Below are positions 32,217 to 40,438 of a DNA stretch of 64,000 bases, one piece after another. Each line of letters starts with the position of its first letter. Position 1 is the stretch's first letter. The notes below the pieces were generated by a model that saw nothing but the letters and a program-made list of their open reading frames with translations, ran no database searches and was not told where the DNA came from. Made by a program: the position numbers and the translations under genes. The stretch comes from Pseudomonas putida S13.1.2 (GTDB taxonomy: Bacteria > Pseudomonadota > Gammaproteobacteria > Pseudomonadales > Pseudomonadaceae), in the NCBI RefSeq assembly GCF_000498395.2, contig NZ_CP010979.1, forward strand, positions 2,728,001-2,792,000, given 5' to 3'.

Positions 32217-32966
32217 ATGAGCGGCGTTCGTTTGGTTGCAAAAGGGATCGATGCGGAGCAATTCGCTTCTGAGTATTCGGCGCCTGTCCGACGTGGTCTG
32301 GAAGCGATTCACTTCCTGAACACTACTCCCGCAAAGGCTGCGAAGAACTACGCGCCAGGCAAGGACAAAGAGCAGGGCAAGATCGTCGGCGCTCCTGTGG
32401 CCTCGTCTGGTTTCCTAAGTTGCAAGGGTACAGTTGACTGCATTGAGACCGCCGTCGCCGAAACCGAGAATATGACTATCTTCGTCGCGGCTCGAACTGC
32501 GGTCGATGGCTCCGTTGCAGCGGATCGGCCGATGTTCTTCGGCAACTATCAAGGCTTCAATATCGACGGTGGAGTAGCGTGGGGTGTAAGCCTCTATCTT
32601 TCGGGTCTCAACCGCATCACTGGTACCGCAGGTTTTGGCGTTGACGCGGCGGACAATACCAACATCGTTTCCGGTGTAACCCGGACAGTTGCGAGTAAGT
32701 GGGGGCTTTATATGCTCCAGGTTAGCGCGGCCGGCACCACTATTCGTGACTTTACCACTGGCCTTTCCCAGACCATTGCCCCGGCAGGTCGACCTCGTCG
32801 CTTGGCATTAGGAAAAGTGCGAATCGGTAGCGGCCAAACCGGTCTGCTTGGTGCCTGTGACGTGGCCATCTTCCAGGCTCATAACGTGGTACTCACCGAG
32901 GCTGAGATTCAGGCGACGGTGGCCGATCACCGAGCGTATCTCGCCCGTCGCGGTATTGTCGTTTAA
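32217..32966 (+). CDS. Tail-associated protein with possible lectin-like (LamG/ConA) fold
   Basis: A 249-residue protein between two fibre genes. The pattern of strands in residues 80-249 (MTIFVAARTAVDGSVAADRP, WGLYMLQVSAAGTTIRDFTT and a final CDVAIFQAHNVVLTEAEIQA) is typical of LamG/concanavalin-type domains, where the last helix follows an LTEAEI phrase. It may bind host surface sugars. No closer family was recognised. Confidence 0.6.
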   Translation: MSGVRLVAKGIDAEQFASEYSAPVRRGLEAIHFLNTTPAKAAKNYAPGKDKEQGKIVGAPVASSGFLSCKGTVDCIETAVAETENMTIFVAARTAVDGSVAADRPMFFGNYQGFNIDGGVAWGVSLYLSGLNRITGTAGFGVDAADNTNIVSGVTRTVASKWGLYMLQVSAAGTTIRDFTTGLSQTIAPAGRPRRLALGKVRIGSGQTGLLGACDVAIFQAHNVVLTEAEIQATVADHRAYLARRGIVV

Positions 32967-32978
32967 GCGCAACTCCAT

Positions 32979-33018
32979 GCCGCTTGCTTTGCTCGACAAG
33001 AGGGAGGCAAGCGGCTTT
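32979..33018 (+). terminator. Hairpin before the last fibre gene
   Basis: The arms GCCGCTTGC (32979-32987) and GCAAGCGGC (33007-33015) pair over a 19-base loop and are followed by TTT. It may be a weak terminator or attenuator. Confidence 0.4.
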
Positions 33019-33040
33019 GCGTTCTTACAGGAACAAGCTA

Positions 33041-33982
33041 ATGGACAAAGTTTCCGCATTCACTGATCTATGCACGCCGAGCGGAGAATTCCGCTATGGC
33101 ACTCAGGCTGGTGGGGTTCCGCCAACTCCGATCATGGCCGAGTACCTAAATCTCATCCAGGCCGAGCTGATCGCGGTCGTTCAGGGCGCAAGCATCGAGC
33201 TTGATGCTGAAGATCGCTCTCAGGTGCTACAGGCTATACAGCACCTCATTTCTCAGGCAGGCAGCGCCTTCGTAAAGCTGGCCGGTGATGAGCTTTCTGG
33301 TCTGTTAAAGGTCTCCGGTGGCATTCGTGCACCTAAAGGCTTGCCCTCTGGTGGTAATGCCAGTGTTCAGGGCTATTCGTTCGGCGCAGATGGCGACACT
33401 GGACTATTCACAGTTGGTGGGACAGGCTCCGACAGCTCGGACCTAGTCATGCTGGTTGATGGTGTTGAGCTGCTGCGCGTGAAGAAGAGCACCGGGTCTG
33501 TGGTATTGCCTGGTGGCTTGACGTTGAACGGCGACAAGACCACGTACAACACGGGCAACAAGGCAGAGATGCTGGCTGTGGTGTACCCGGTGGGCTCGGT
33601 CTACATGAACATGTCGAACAGCCAGAACCCGGCAGTCATCTTCGGCTTTGGTACCTGGGCACCGCTGGGGGCTGGGCGCGTGCTGTTGGGTGCAGGTAGT
33701 GGTACTGACAGCCGAGGTGAGGTGAAAGCCTTCACGGCGGGCTCAACAGGCGGTGAATACAGCCATCAGCTCACCGTAAGCGAGATTCCGGCGCACGCCC
33801 ACACCACCCCTCAGGGTACGACCGTTCCGGCTTCTGGCGGCTCTTATCAGTACGCATCTGGCGATGACGTAACTACTTCCACCATGAGCAATCCCCCTCC
33901 CTCTGGTGAGATCGGTGGGGGGCAGGCTCACAACAACATGCAGCCGTACCTCGTCGCGTACATGTGGCAGCGGACCGCCTGA
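33041..33982 (+). CDS. Tail fibre protein with collar-type C-terminus
   Basis: A 313-residue protein: DKVSAFTDLCTPSGEFRYGT at the start, and a C-terminal collar-like end with VGSVYMNMSNSQNPAVIFGF, GRVLLGAGSG and the typical HNNMQPYLVAYMWQ. Fibres of this kind bind the host surface; the C-terminal HxH-rich part resembles gp12-like ends. ATG 33041 (AGGA upstream) is chosen, and the frame opens at 32984. This is the last gene before the right end; no mom-like gene or fibre chaperone follows. Confidence 0.85.
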   Translation: MDKVSAFTDLCTPSGEFRYGTQAGGVPPTPIMAEYLNLIQAELIAVVQGASIELDAEDRSQVLQAIQHLISQAGSAFVKLAGDELSGLLKVSGGIRAPKGLPSGGNASVQGYSFGADGDTGLFTVGGTGSDSSDLVMLVDGVELLRVKKSTGSVVLPGGLTLNGDKTTYNTGNKAEMLAVVYPVGSVYMNMSNSQNPAVIFGFGTWAPLGAGRVLLGAGSGTDSRGEVKAFTAGSTGGEYSHQLTVSEIPAHAHTTPQGTTVPASGGSYQYASGDDVTTSTMSNPPPSGEIGGGQAHNNMQPYLVAYMWQRTA

Positions 33983-33989
33983 GATCTGA

Positions 33990-34066
33990 TGCCAAAGAGC
34001 GCGCCAAGTCGCGCCGGGTGTCGAGTGCCAAAGAGCGCGCTCGGCGGTGCCAAATCCGGCGCGCGC
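33990..34066. repeat. Right-end TGCCAAA repeats, probable transposase binding sites
   Basis: TGCCAAAGAGCGCGC occurs at 33990 and at 34026, and a diverged TGCCAAATCCGGCGCGC at 34048. Spacing is 36 and 22 bases. Their place between the last phage gene and host DNA fits the R1-R3 sites that MuA-type transposases bind. The actual terminal dinucleotide CA could be at 34070-34071 or 34078-34079. Confidence 0.6.
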
Positions 34067-34118
34067 CTACAGTTCTGCACGCACCCCATTGCAGGAAATC
34101 AGACGACCCGGCTACCAT

Positions 34119-34133
34119 TGAGAACGATTCACA
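34119..34133 (+). promoter_or_regulatory. Candidate Fur box before fecI
   Basis: TGAGAACGATTCACA agrees with the Fur 7-1-7 model (TGATAAT-n-ATTATCA) at 10 of 14 defined positions. It lies 22 bases upstream of the fecI start. Iron repression by Fur is normal for this gene type. Confidence 0.55.
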
Positions 34134-34154
34134 CTCACAACCGGAAGCCAGGCG

Positions 34155-34661
34155 TTGGACAGCACATCCACCCGTAAACTGGGATTCTTCTTCAGCGACC
34201 ACCATCGCTGGTTGCTCCAGCACATCCAGAAACGCCTGCGCAACCATGCCGACGCCGAGGACACTGCCGCCGAAACGTTCTGCCAGATGCTCGGCGCACG
34301 TGTCGACCCAGACAGCATCCAGCAGCCTCGCGCCTACCTCACCGTCATCGCCCGTCGGCTGATCTTCGACCGCCATCGCCGTCGCCAGCTCGAGCAGGCC
34401 TATCTGGAACACCTGGCGCGGCTGCCGGAGGCCGTAGCACCATCGGCCGAGGAGCAACTGCTGCTGATCGAAGCCCTGGTGAGCATCGATCAGGCGCTGG
34501 ACGGCTTGCCGTCAGTCGTCAAAGCCACCTTCCTCTACAGCCAGCTCGACGGCATGCACTACGCCGACATCGCGGCAAAGCTGCAGATCAGCGAACGCTC
34601 TGTCAGCCGCTACATGAAACAGGCGCTGCGCCAATGTTACCTGTGCGAGGTGCAGGCATGA
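34155..34661 (+). CDS. fecI: FecI-type ECF sigma factor
   Basis: A 168-residue ECF sigma factor. Region 2 is around HHRWLLQHIQKRLRNHADAE and region 4 is around HYADIAAKLQISERSVSRYM. It directs RNA polymerase to the receptor gene downstream when the receptor signals ferric siderophore. The start is a TTG with a weak site; no ATG upstream is suitable, since phage DNA ends close by. The stop overlaps the fecR ATG. Confidence 0.88.
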   Translation: MDSTSTRKLGFFFSDHHRWLLQHIQKRLRNHADAEDTAAETFCQMLGARVDPDSIQQPRAYLTVIARRLIFDRHRRRQLEQAYLEHLARLPEAVAPSAEEQLLLIEALVSIDQALDGLPSVVKATFLYSQLDGMHYADIAAKLQISERSVSRYMKQALRQCYLCEVQA

Positions 34662-35632
34662 GCAGGCCTGCCCTGGACCGGGTCAGCGAGCAGGCCATCG
34701 ACTGGATGGTCGAGCTCAGGGCCGCTGCGCCTGACCCGGCGCTGCTGCAACGGGTCAGGCTGTGGCTGCAGCAAGACCCCGCTCACCAACAGGCCTGGAA
34801 CCGCCTGGAGCAACGCCTTGGCCATCCGTTCGCCGCGTTGCTCGCCCTGGATCAGCGGGCCCCTGGCCAAGCAGCAGAGGCACGCCGATTGCTGATGCAG
34901 CCTACTCGCTCACGGCGTGATGTACTTGGCGCCATGGCCAGTCTGGGGCTGTTCGGCGCGGCGCTGTGGGGTGGATGGCGCAGCGACACCACCCAAGGCT
35001 GGCTGGCCGATTTGCACACGGGCCGTGGCGAGCGGCGCAGCTTTACCTTGGCAGACGGCAGCCGCCTGAGCCTGAACAGCGCCAGTGCGGTCGACGTGCA
35101 GTTCGATGCCGGGCAGCGCCTTCTGGTGCTGCGTCACGGCGAGTTGCTGATCCAGGTTGCGCGCGATCCGCTGCGGCCCTTGCGCGTGCGCACCGCGCAG
35201 GGCCAAGTGCAGGCGTTGGGAACGCGGTTTCTGGTCAGCCAGGAGCAGGACGCCACACGTGTCGTGGTACTGCAGCACAGTGTCCGCGCCAGTCTCGCCG
35301 ATGGGCAGTGGGCGGAGCTGCAGCAAGGGCAGGCTGCCCTGCTACGCAACAACACCATCGAGCGGCTGACAGGCGAGCAACAGCAACGTGCTGCATGGCT
35401 GGAGGGCCGCCTGGAAGTCCTCGACGCGCCGCTGCATGGGGTGATCGACGCGCTGCGCCCCTACCAGCGCGGCTACATCCGGCTCGCCCCCGCGGCACGC
35501 GACCTGCGGGTGCAAGGCGTATTTCCTCTGGACCAGCCACAGCAGGCGTTCAAGGCGTTGGCCGAGGCCCTTCCAATCAGCGTGGAGCGCTATGGCCCGT
35601 GGCTGATGTTGATCGACCTGAAAACGGTTTGA
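34658..35632 (+). CDS. fecR: FecR-type anti-sigma/sigma regulator
   Basis: A 324-residue protein with an N-terminal cytoplasmic DUF4880 part (EQAIDWMVELRAAAPDPALL), one membrane helix near residue 90 (VLGAMASLGLFGAALWGGW) and a periplasmic FecR domain (FTLADGSRLSLNSASAVDVQ). It senses the receptor's N-terminal domain and controls FecI. ATG 34658 overlaps the fecI stop. The stop codon lies in a palindrome (35628-35649). Confidence 0.9.
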   Translation: MSRPALDRVSEQAIDWMVELRAAAPDPALLQRVRLWLQQDPAHQQAWNRLEQRLGHPFAALLALDQRAPGQAAEARRLLMQPTRSRRDVLGAMASLGLFGAALWGGWRSDTTQGWLADLHTGRGERRSFTLADGSRLSLNSASAVDVQFDAGQRLLVLRHGELLIQVARDPLRPLRVRTAQGQVQALGTRFLVSQEQDATRVVVLQHSVRASLADGQWAELQQGQAALLRNNTIERLTGEQQQRAAWLEGRLEVLDAPLHGVIDALRPYQRGYIRLAPAARDLRVQGVFPLDQPQQAFKALAEALPISVERYGPWLMLIDLKTV

Positions 35633-35649
35633 TAAAAATATTTATCAAA
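35628..35649. promoter_or_regulatory. AT-rich palindrome between fecR and receptor gene
   Basis: The arms TTTGATAAA and TTTATCAAA are separated by AATA. The inner TGATAAA...TTTATCA resembles a Fur site with a longer spacer. It is followed by the region that should hold the FecI-dependent promoter of the receptor gene. It could also be an mRNA 3' hairpin. Confidence 0.45.
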
Positions 35650-35725
35650 ATCATTCGCAATCGTGGCAAGTTTTCTTTGCTCGTCCCACATACCTCCTGA
35701 CAGCCACTTCATTCGGGAGTAATCC

Positions 35726-38158
35726 GTGTACAACCCCTTGCCCCGCGCCCTGCCCCTGGTCGCTGCCCTGGCCAGCTTCAACGTGCTTGCCCAGGCGCAA
35801 ACCCAAGTGTTCGACCTCCCACCCGCCAGCCTGGCGCACACGCTCAACCGTATCGCCAGCCAGAGCGGCCACATCATTGCGCTGGAGCCAGCATTGGTGC
35901 GCGGCAAGCAGGCACCTGCCGTGGTCGGCCAGATGAGTGCCGAGCAGGCCATGCAAGCTGCGCTGGCCGGTAGCGGCTTGCAGTTGCGGGTTTCCGCCGA
36001 GGGCCATTTCAGTGTGGCGCCCGGCAACCTGGGCAGCGACGTCATGGAGCTGGGCAGCACCAGCATCACCGACAACTATGTGGACGCAACCAGCGAAGGC
36101 ACCGGGTCGTATGCCGCCCGCGCGGTGACCCTGGGCAAAGGCACGCATACCCTGAAGGAGATTCCCCAGTCGGTCACCGTCATCACCCGCAAACAACTGG
36201 ATGACCAGGGCATCACCGACTTGCAGGACGCGCTTAACCACACCACGGGCATTGTCGGCGCGCAGGGCATTGGCCCTGGCGTGGTCGTGACCTCGCGTGG
36301 TTTTCAGATTGATGACTGGCAGTACGACGGCGTGCCGATTCCGCGAAACAACTATTCGCTGGGCAACTGGGCCACCCAGGACCTGGTGTTCTTCGACCGG
36401 GTGGAAGTGCTGCGCGGTGCTTCGGGCCTGTTGCAAGGCACCGGCAGCCCAGGTGGCGCAATCAACCTGGTGCGCAAGCGGGGCCAAACGGCGCCGACCG
36501 TTACGCTGACAGGCAAAGCTGGCTCCTGGGACCACTATGGCCTGCAGCTGGATGCAGGCGGCCCGCTGACGACTGACGGCCGTGTGCGCGGGCGGCTTGT
36601 CGCTGACGAAGACCAAAGCGACAGCTTCATCGACTATGTCTGGAGCAAAAGCCATTCGTTGTATGGCGCCCTGGACATCGACCTGAACGACGCGACCACG
36701 GTGGGGGGCGGTATCAGCTACAACCGCCAGCAGTCCCGGCCGATGCTGCGCGGCCTCCCACGCTACGCCAGTGGCAAACCGGTCGACCTGCCGCGTTCGA
36801 CTTACACCGGCGCCCGCTGGAGCCGCGCAGAAACCGACGTCACCACGTACTACCTGGACCTTGAACACCGCTTCAACGATGACTGGACCTTCAAGGCCGC
36901 AGCCGTGCGCATGGATGAAACCAACACATCCACCCACCAGCGCGTGCAGAGCACCCGCCAGGGCGTTGCGCCTGACGGCAGCGGCATCACCTACGCCGAC
37001 TGGCTCACCGATTTTCACTCGACCAAGCTGGGCCTGGACATGAACGTGGTGGGCCACTTCGATACCGGCCCACTGGCCCATGAAATCACCGTGGGCGGCA
37101 ACTACTCGAAGCTGACCTCGGATGACGCCTACTGGCGCAATTTCGATGCCGGCGGCAACATCTTCGACATCGACCATGACCGCCCGGAACCCAGCCGCGA
37201 CAGCGTCTTCGACGGCGAACTGGCACGTGCCAACAGGGCCAGCTACGACATCCGCCAGAAAGGCCTGTACGGCGCCTGGCGCGTCAAACCCACCCAGGAC
37301 CTGACGTTGGTCCTTGGCTCGCGCGTTAGCTGGTTCGACTACAGCTGGGACTCGATCGACTTCGACAGCCTGACCGACCCCGGTACCCGCTACCCCACCA
37401 GCCGCATGACCGAAACGGGCCAAGTCACCCCTTATGCCGGCTTTATCTACGACTTGACCCGCGAATGGGCCTGGTACGCCAGCTACACCGACGTGTTCGT
37501 ACCGCAAACCGAACGCGCCGTGGGCAATGCGCCACTCAAACCGGTGATCGGCAGCAACTACGAAACGGGCTTGAAGGGCGAACTGCTCGACGGCCGGGTC
37601 AATGCCTCGATCGCATTGTTCCGCTACGACCAGGAAAACCGCGCCGTCACCGACGTAGCCTCGGGCTTCGCTTGCGATGACTGGTACTGCTCCACCGCAG
37701 CGGGCAAGGTGCGCAGCCAAGGCGTTGAAGCCGAAATCAGCGGCGAAGTGCTGAGTGGCCTGCAACTGTTCGCAGGCTACACCTACAACACCACCAAGTT
37801 CCTCGATGACCCTGACGAGAAAGGCCGCACCTTCAGCCAGTGGACACCCAAGCACATGCTGCGTGCATGGGCCGATTACACCCTGCCCCTGAACGGCCAG
37901 CGCTGGAGCACCGGCCTGGGTTTCACCACCCAGAGCCACACCCTCGGCTACGAACGTACCTACACCGTGCCTGGCTATACCGTGTGGAGCGCACGCCTGG
38001 CGTACCAGCTAACCCCCGACGTGAACCTTGCCGTCAACGCCAACAACCTGTTCGACAAGAAGTACTGGGTTGCAGGCTTCAACCAGCTCAATGGCAGCAA
38101 CAACTATGGCGAGCCACGCAACTTCATGCTGACGGTCAAGTACACCCCGCAACTCTGA
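35726..38158 (+). CDS. TonB-dependent siderophore receptor with signalling (STN) domain
   Basis: An 810-residue protein: signal peptide (about residues 1-24), then an STN secretin/TonB short domain (FDLPPASLAHTLNRIASQSG), a plug (about 125-245, with LKEIPQSVTVITRKQLDDQG), and a 22-strand barrel ending in FMLTVKYTPQL. The STN domain contacts FecR. The sequence is close to FhuE/FoxA-type hydroxamate receptors, but the ligand is not certain. The GTG start has GGGAG seven bases upstream. Confidence 0.92.
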   Translation: MYNPLPRALPLVAALASFNVLAQAQTQVFDLPPASLAHTLNRIASQSGHIIALEPALVRGKQAPAVVGQMSAEQAMQAALAGSGLQLRVSAEGHFSVAPGNLGSDVMELGSTSITDNYVDATSEGTGSYAARAVTLGKGTHTLKEIPQSVTVITRKQLDDQGITDLQDALNHTTGIVGAQGIGPGVVVTSRGFQIDDWQYDGVPIPRNNYSLGNWATQDLVFFDRVEVLRGASGLLQGTGSPGGAINLVRKRGQTAPTVTLTGKAGSWDHYGLQLDAGGPLTTDGRVRGRLVADEDQSDSFIDYVWSKSHSLYGALDIDLNDATTVGGGISYNRQQSRPMLRGLPRYASGKPVDLPRSTYTGARWSRAETDVTTYYLDLEHRFNDDWTFKAAAVRMDETNTSTHQRVQSTRQGVAPDGSGITYADWLTDFHSTKLGLDMNVVGHFDTGPLAHEITVGGNYSKLTSDDAYWRNFDAGGNIFDIDHDRPEPSRDSVFDGELARANRASYDIRQKGLYGAWRVKPTQDLTLVLGSRVSWFDYSWDSIDFDSLTDPGTRYPTSRMTETGQVTPYAGFIYDLTREWAWYASYTDVFVPQTERAVGNAPLKPVIGSNYETGLKGELLDGRVNASIALFRYDQENRAVTDVASGFACDDWYCSTAAGKVRSQGVEAEISGEVLSGLQLFAGYTYNTTKFLDDPDEKGRTFSQWTPKHMLRAWADYTLPLNGQRWSTGLGFTTQSHTLGYERTYTVPGYTVWSARLAYQLTPDVNLAVNANNLFDKKYWVAGFNQLNGSNNYGEPRNFMLTVKYTPQL

Positions 38159-38168
38159 CCCCGGGTCA
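38156..38168. repeat. Palindrome holding both stop codons of convergent genes
   Basis: TGACCCCGGGTCA contains the receptor stop (TGA) and, on the other strand, the thpR stop. It may serve as a bidirectional hairpin, but is short. Confidence 0.5.
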
Positions 38169-38711
38169 GTCTGCCAGCGGCCACTGCGCCAAGGGCCGGT
38201 AAGCGCCCTTGCGCGACTCGTAAAGCGTGAAGTGGCGCGCGGAGAGGTAGAACTCCGGCGCGCTGCTGGCCTCGGGTGGTTGCCCGCGGTAATCCCTGGA
38301 CAGGGTCAAGTGTGGCCGATATTCACGGTTGGCCGCCTCCACCCCCAACGGCAACAGTGCCTGCTGCAAGCCGTACACCAGTTGCAACAGGGCTGGCGGT
38401 GTCTGCTGTGGCTCCAGTACCAGCGCGCCGGCCCGCTGCCACACCTGCAACCGGTCAAGCAACAGCCGCGGTGCCATGGCCGGCAGCGCCAGTTGATCGA
38501 CTGCCGCACAGATCGCAGGCACCTGGGCGGTATCCACATCGCCGAGGAACAACAGCGTGACGTGGAAGTTGGCCGCCGGCACCGGTTTGCCGCTGCGCAG
38601 GCCCAGCCCACGCCGCCACTGGGCCAAGGCCCGGCGCTGGGCATCGCTGACCGGCAAGGCGAAAAACAGCCGTTTGAACGGGCTACCGCTGGGGCGTATA
38701 TCCTGAACCAT
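38166..38711 (-). CDS. thpR: RNA 2',3'-cyclic phosphodiesterase (2H family, ThpR/LigT)
   Basis: A 181-residue 2H phosphoesterase with the two HxTx motifs HVTLLFLGD (near residue 46) and HLTLSRD (near residue 134). The enzyme opens 2',3'-cyclic phosphates and can join 2'-5' ends in tRNA fragments. ATG 38711 has GGAG five bases upstream; the frame extends further but without family sequence. The gene converges with the siderophore receptor. Confidence 0.87.
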   Translation of the reverse strand: MVQDIRPSGSPFKRLFFALPVSDAQRRALAQWRRGLGLRSGKPVPAANFHVTLLFLGDVDTAQVPAICAAVDQLALPAMAPRLLLDRLQVWQRAGALVLEPQQTPPALLQLVYGLQQALLPLGVEAANREYRPHLTLSRDYRGQPPEASSAPEFYLSARHFTLYESRKGAYRPLAQWPLAD

Positions 38712-38869
38712 ACCAACTCCATGACGTGAAACGTTTGCGCAAGACTGTAGGGCATTACACCAATGTTGCCGCGGCGTTTCGTAACAATAAGTACAAACTA
38801 CCCCCATGATTGTTTATGCTGGCGGGCTTATGCCATGGCGCATGGCCATTTTTCGACAAGTAAACGTCC

Positions 38870-39769
38870 ATGAAAATTGCACTCGTACTTATCTTCGCCC
38901 TCTCGATTGCCTACGTGCACCTGCGCGGTCGGGTTCGCCACAAGTTGACCCGCCAGCTGGGCGACCACTCCAGCTTCCTGGCCCCGATCAACAGTTTCCT
39001 GTACCTGTTTTCCAAGCTCCCGGCCAAGCCTTACTTGCCGGTCGAAGCCTTCCCCGAACTGAAGCCGCTGCAGGACCACTGGCAGGAAATCCGCGAGGAA
39101 GGCCGCCAGTTGCTGCACGTGGGCGAAATCAAGAAGTCCGACAATTACGATGACGTCGGTTTCAACTCGTTCTTCAAGACCGGCTGGAAGCGCTTCTACC
39201 TGAAGTGGTACGGCGAAAGCCACCCATCGGCGATGGCCCTGTGCCCCCGCACCACCGAGCTGCTGCAAGGCATCGGCACGGTCAAGGCCGCCATGTTCGC
39301 CACCCTGCCACCGGGCGCCAAGCTGGTGCGCCACCGTGACCCGTATGCCGGCTCGTACCGCTATCACCTGGGCCTGGACACGCCCAACGACGACGGTTGT
39401 TACATCGACGTGGACGGCGAGAAGTATTCCTGGCGCGATGGCGAGGGTGTGGTCTTCGACGAAACCTACATCCACTATGCGGCGAACACCACCGAGCACA
39501 ACCGCATCATCCTGTTCTGTGACGTCGAGCGCCCGCTCAAGTACCGCTGGGCAACTGCGTTCAACCGCTGGTTCAGCCGCAATGTCATGGCCGCCGCCGC
39601 CGCGCCTAACGGTGACGGCGACAAGACCGGCGGTATCAACCGCTTGTTCACCCGCATCTACAAGATCCGTGAACGCGGCAAGGCGCTGAAAAAGCGCAAC
39701 CGCATGCGCTACTACCTGGAAAAGTGGGCTGTGGTTGCGGCTCTGGTGCTGGTGTTCATCTACATCTGA
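38870..39769 (+). CDS. lpxO: Lipid A hydroxylase LpxO (aspartyl/asparaginyl hydroxylase family)
   Basis: A 299-residue membrane-bound protein with an N-terminal helix (ALVLIFALSIAYVHL) and a C-terminal one (AVVAALVLVFIYI). The Fe(II)/2-oxoglutarate dioxygenase domain has HRDPYAGSYRYHLGL (metal His) and a second His in DETYIHYAANTTEHNR. It adds a 2-hydroxyl to the acyl chains of lipid A. It is divergent from thpR. Confidence 0.9.
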   Translation: MKIALVLIFALSIAYVHLRGRVRHKLTRQLGDHSSFLAPINSFLYLFSKLPAKPYLPVEAFPELKPLQDHWQEIREEGRQLLHVGEIKKSDNYDDVGFNSFFKTGWKRFYLKWYGESHPSAMALCPRTTELLQGIGTVKAAMFATLPPGAKLVRHRDPYAGSYRYHLGLDTPNDDGCYIDVDGEKYSWRDGEGVVFDETYIHYAANTTEHNRIILFCDVERPLKYRWATAFNRWFSRNVMAAAAAPNGDGDKTGGINRLFTRIYKIRERGKALKKRNRMRYYLEKWAVVAALVLVFIYI

Positions 39770-39788
39770 ATGCTCACCCAGTCCAACT

Positions 39789-39873
39789 TGTGGGCGCGGG
39801 CTTGCCCGCGAAGCAGACGACGCGGTGGATGGCACGGGCTTCGCCCGTGTTCGCGGGCACGCCCGCTCCCACA
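39789..39873. repeat. REP/BIME element
   Basis: A pair of inverted GC repeats (TGTGGGCGCGGGCTTGCCCG and its complement-like copy ending CCCGCTCCCACA) around a small hairpin. The TTCGCGGGC core is shared with the elements at 41023 and 44501. Confidence 0.85.
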
Positions 39874-40015
39874 GTGATCGCGCAAAAGCCTAGCGTTTGA
39901 ACAAGACTGTTGCTCCCACAAGTACTGCTGCCCACCCACCAAAGTACAAGCCTCGCTCTTGTCACTCTTCGACTAGCCTGAAAGCTCCACTCGCAACCAC
40001 CACAAGGTGAAGACG

Positions 40016-40360
40016 ATGAGCATGATGGACTGGGACGCCTACCGTAAGCAGTTGATGGCCGGCATCGGCGATCTCAAGCAACTCTCCCCCGACACCGTGG
40101 CCGGTTACATGACCGCCAGCGGTGCGGGAGCCAAGACCAACCACCTCGACGCCAAGACGCGTGAGTTGATCTCACTGGCCGTGGCCGTGACCACCCGTTG
40201 CGACGGCTGCATCGCCGTGCATTCCCAGCAGGCGGTCAAGCACGGTGCCAGCCGCGAGGAAATTGCCGAAGCCCTCGGCGTAGCGGTGGCGATGAACGCC
40301 GGTGCGGCGCTGGTGTACTCGGCGCGGGCCATGGATGCGGTAGGCAGCGCCAACGGCTAG
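40016..40360 (+). CDS. AhpD-like/carboxymuconolactone decarboxylase family protein
   Basis: A 114-residue protein with the AhpD-type motif CDGCIAVHSQ (CxxC plus His, residues about 63-72) and preceding EL(I)SLAVAVTTR. Such proteins use the CxxC for peroxide reduction or related redox chemistry; the substrate is unknown. ATG 40016 is chosen (AAGGTGA upstream); a GTG at 40007 is also in frame. Confidence 0.83.
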   Translation: MSMMDWDAYRKQLMAGIGDLKQLSPDTVAGYMTASGAGAKTNHLDAKTRELISLAVAVTTRCDGCIAVHSQQAVKHGASREEIAEALGVAVAMNAGAALVYSARAMDAVGSANG

Positions 40361-40438
40361 GCACAAACGGCGTCGTCGCCCTTGCGCGACGGCGCCGCGC
40401 CCCACAGACTTGGCGGCCCAGCCCTTGCAGGAACCCGC

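Larger units (their letters stand above)
1..34080 (+). mobile_element. Mu-like transposable prophage, right-hand part (left end outside window)
   Basis: Genes from a MuA-type transposase to tail fibres follow the order of phage Mu and its relatives: transposase, MuB, GemA, Mor, lysis, terminase, portal, MuF, gpG, gpI, gpT, gp36-38, sheath, tube, tape measure, gpN, gpP, gp45-48, fibres. Sheath and gp45-48 imply a contractile tail. Almost all genes are on the plus strand, with many ATGA or TAATG overlaps. The right end is placed between about 34065 and 34100, after a cluster of TGCCAAA repeats and before the fecI promoter. The exact terminal CA and the 5-bp target duplication cannot be fixed because the left end is missing. 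The repressor and ner-type genes must lie to the left. The early genes and the fibre genes look more AT-rich than the head and tail genes, which fits a mosaic genome. Confidence 0.93.

Noticed and set aside
35651..37939. 762-codon minus-strand frame over the siderophore receptor gene
   Set aside because: Shadow of the receptor gene, which has signal, STN, plug and barrel features on the plus strand.
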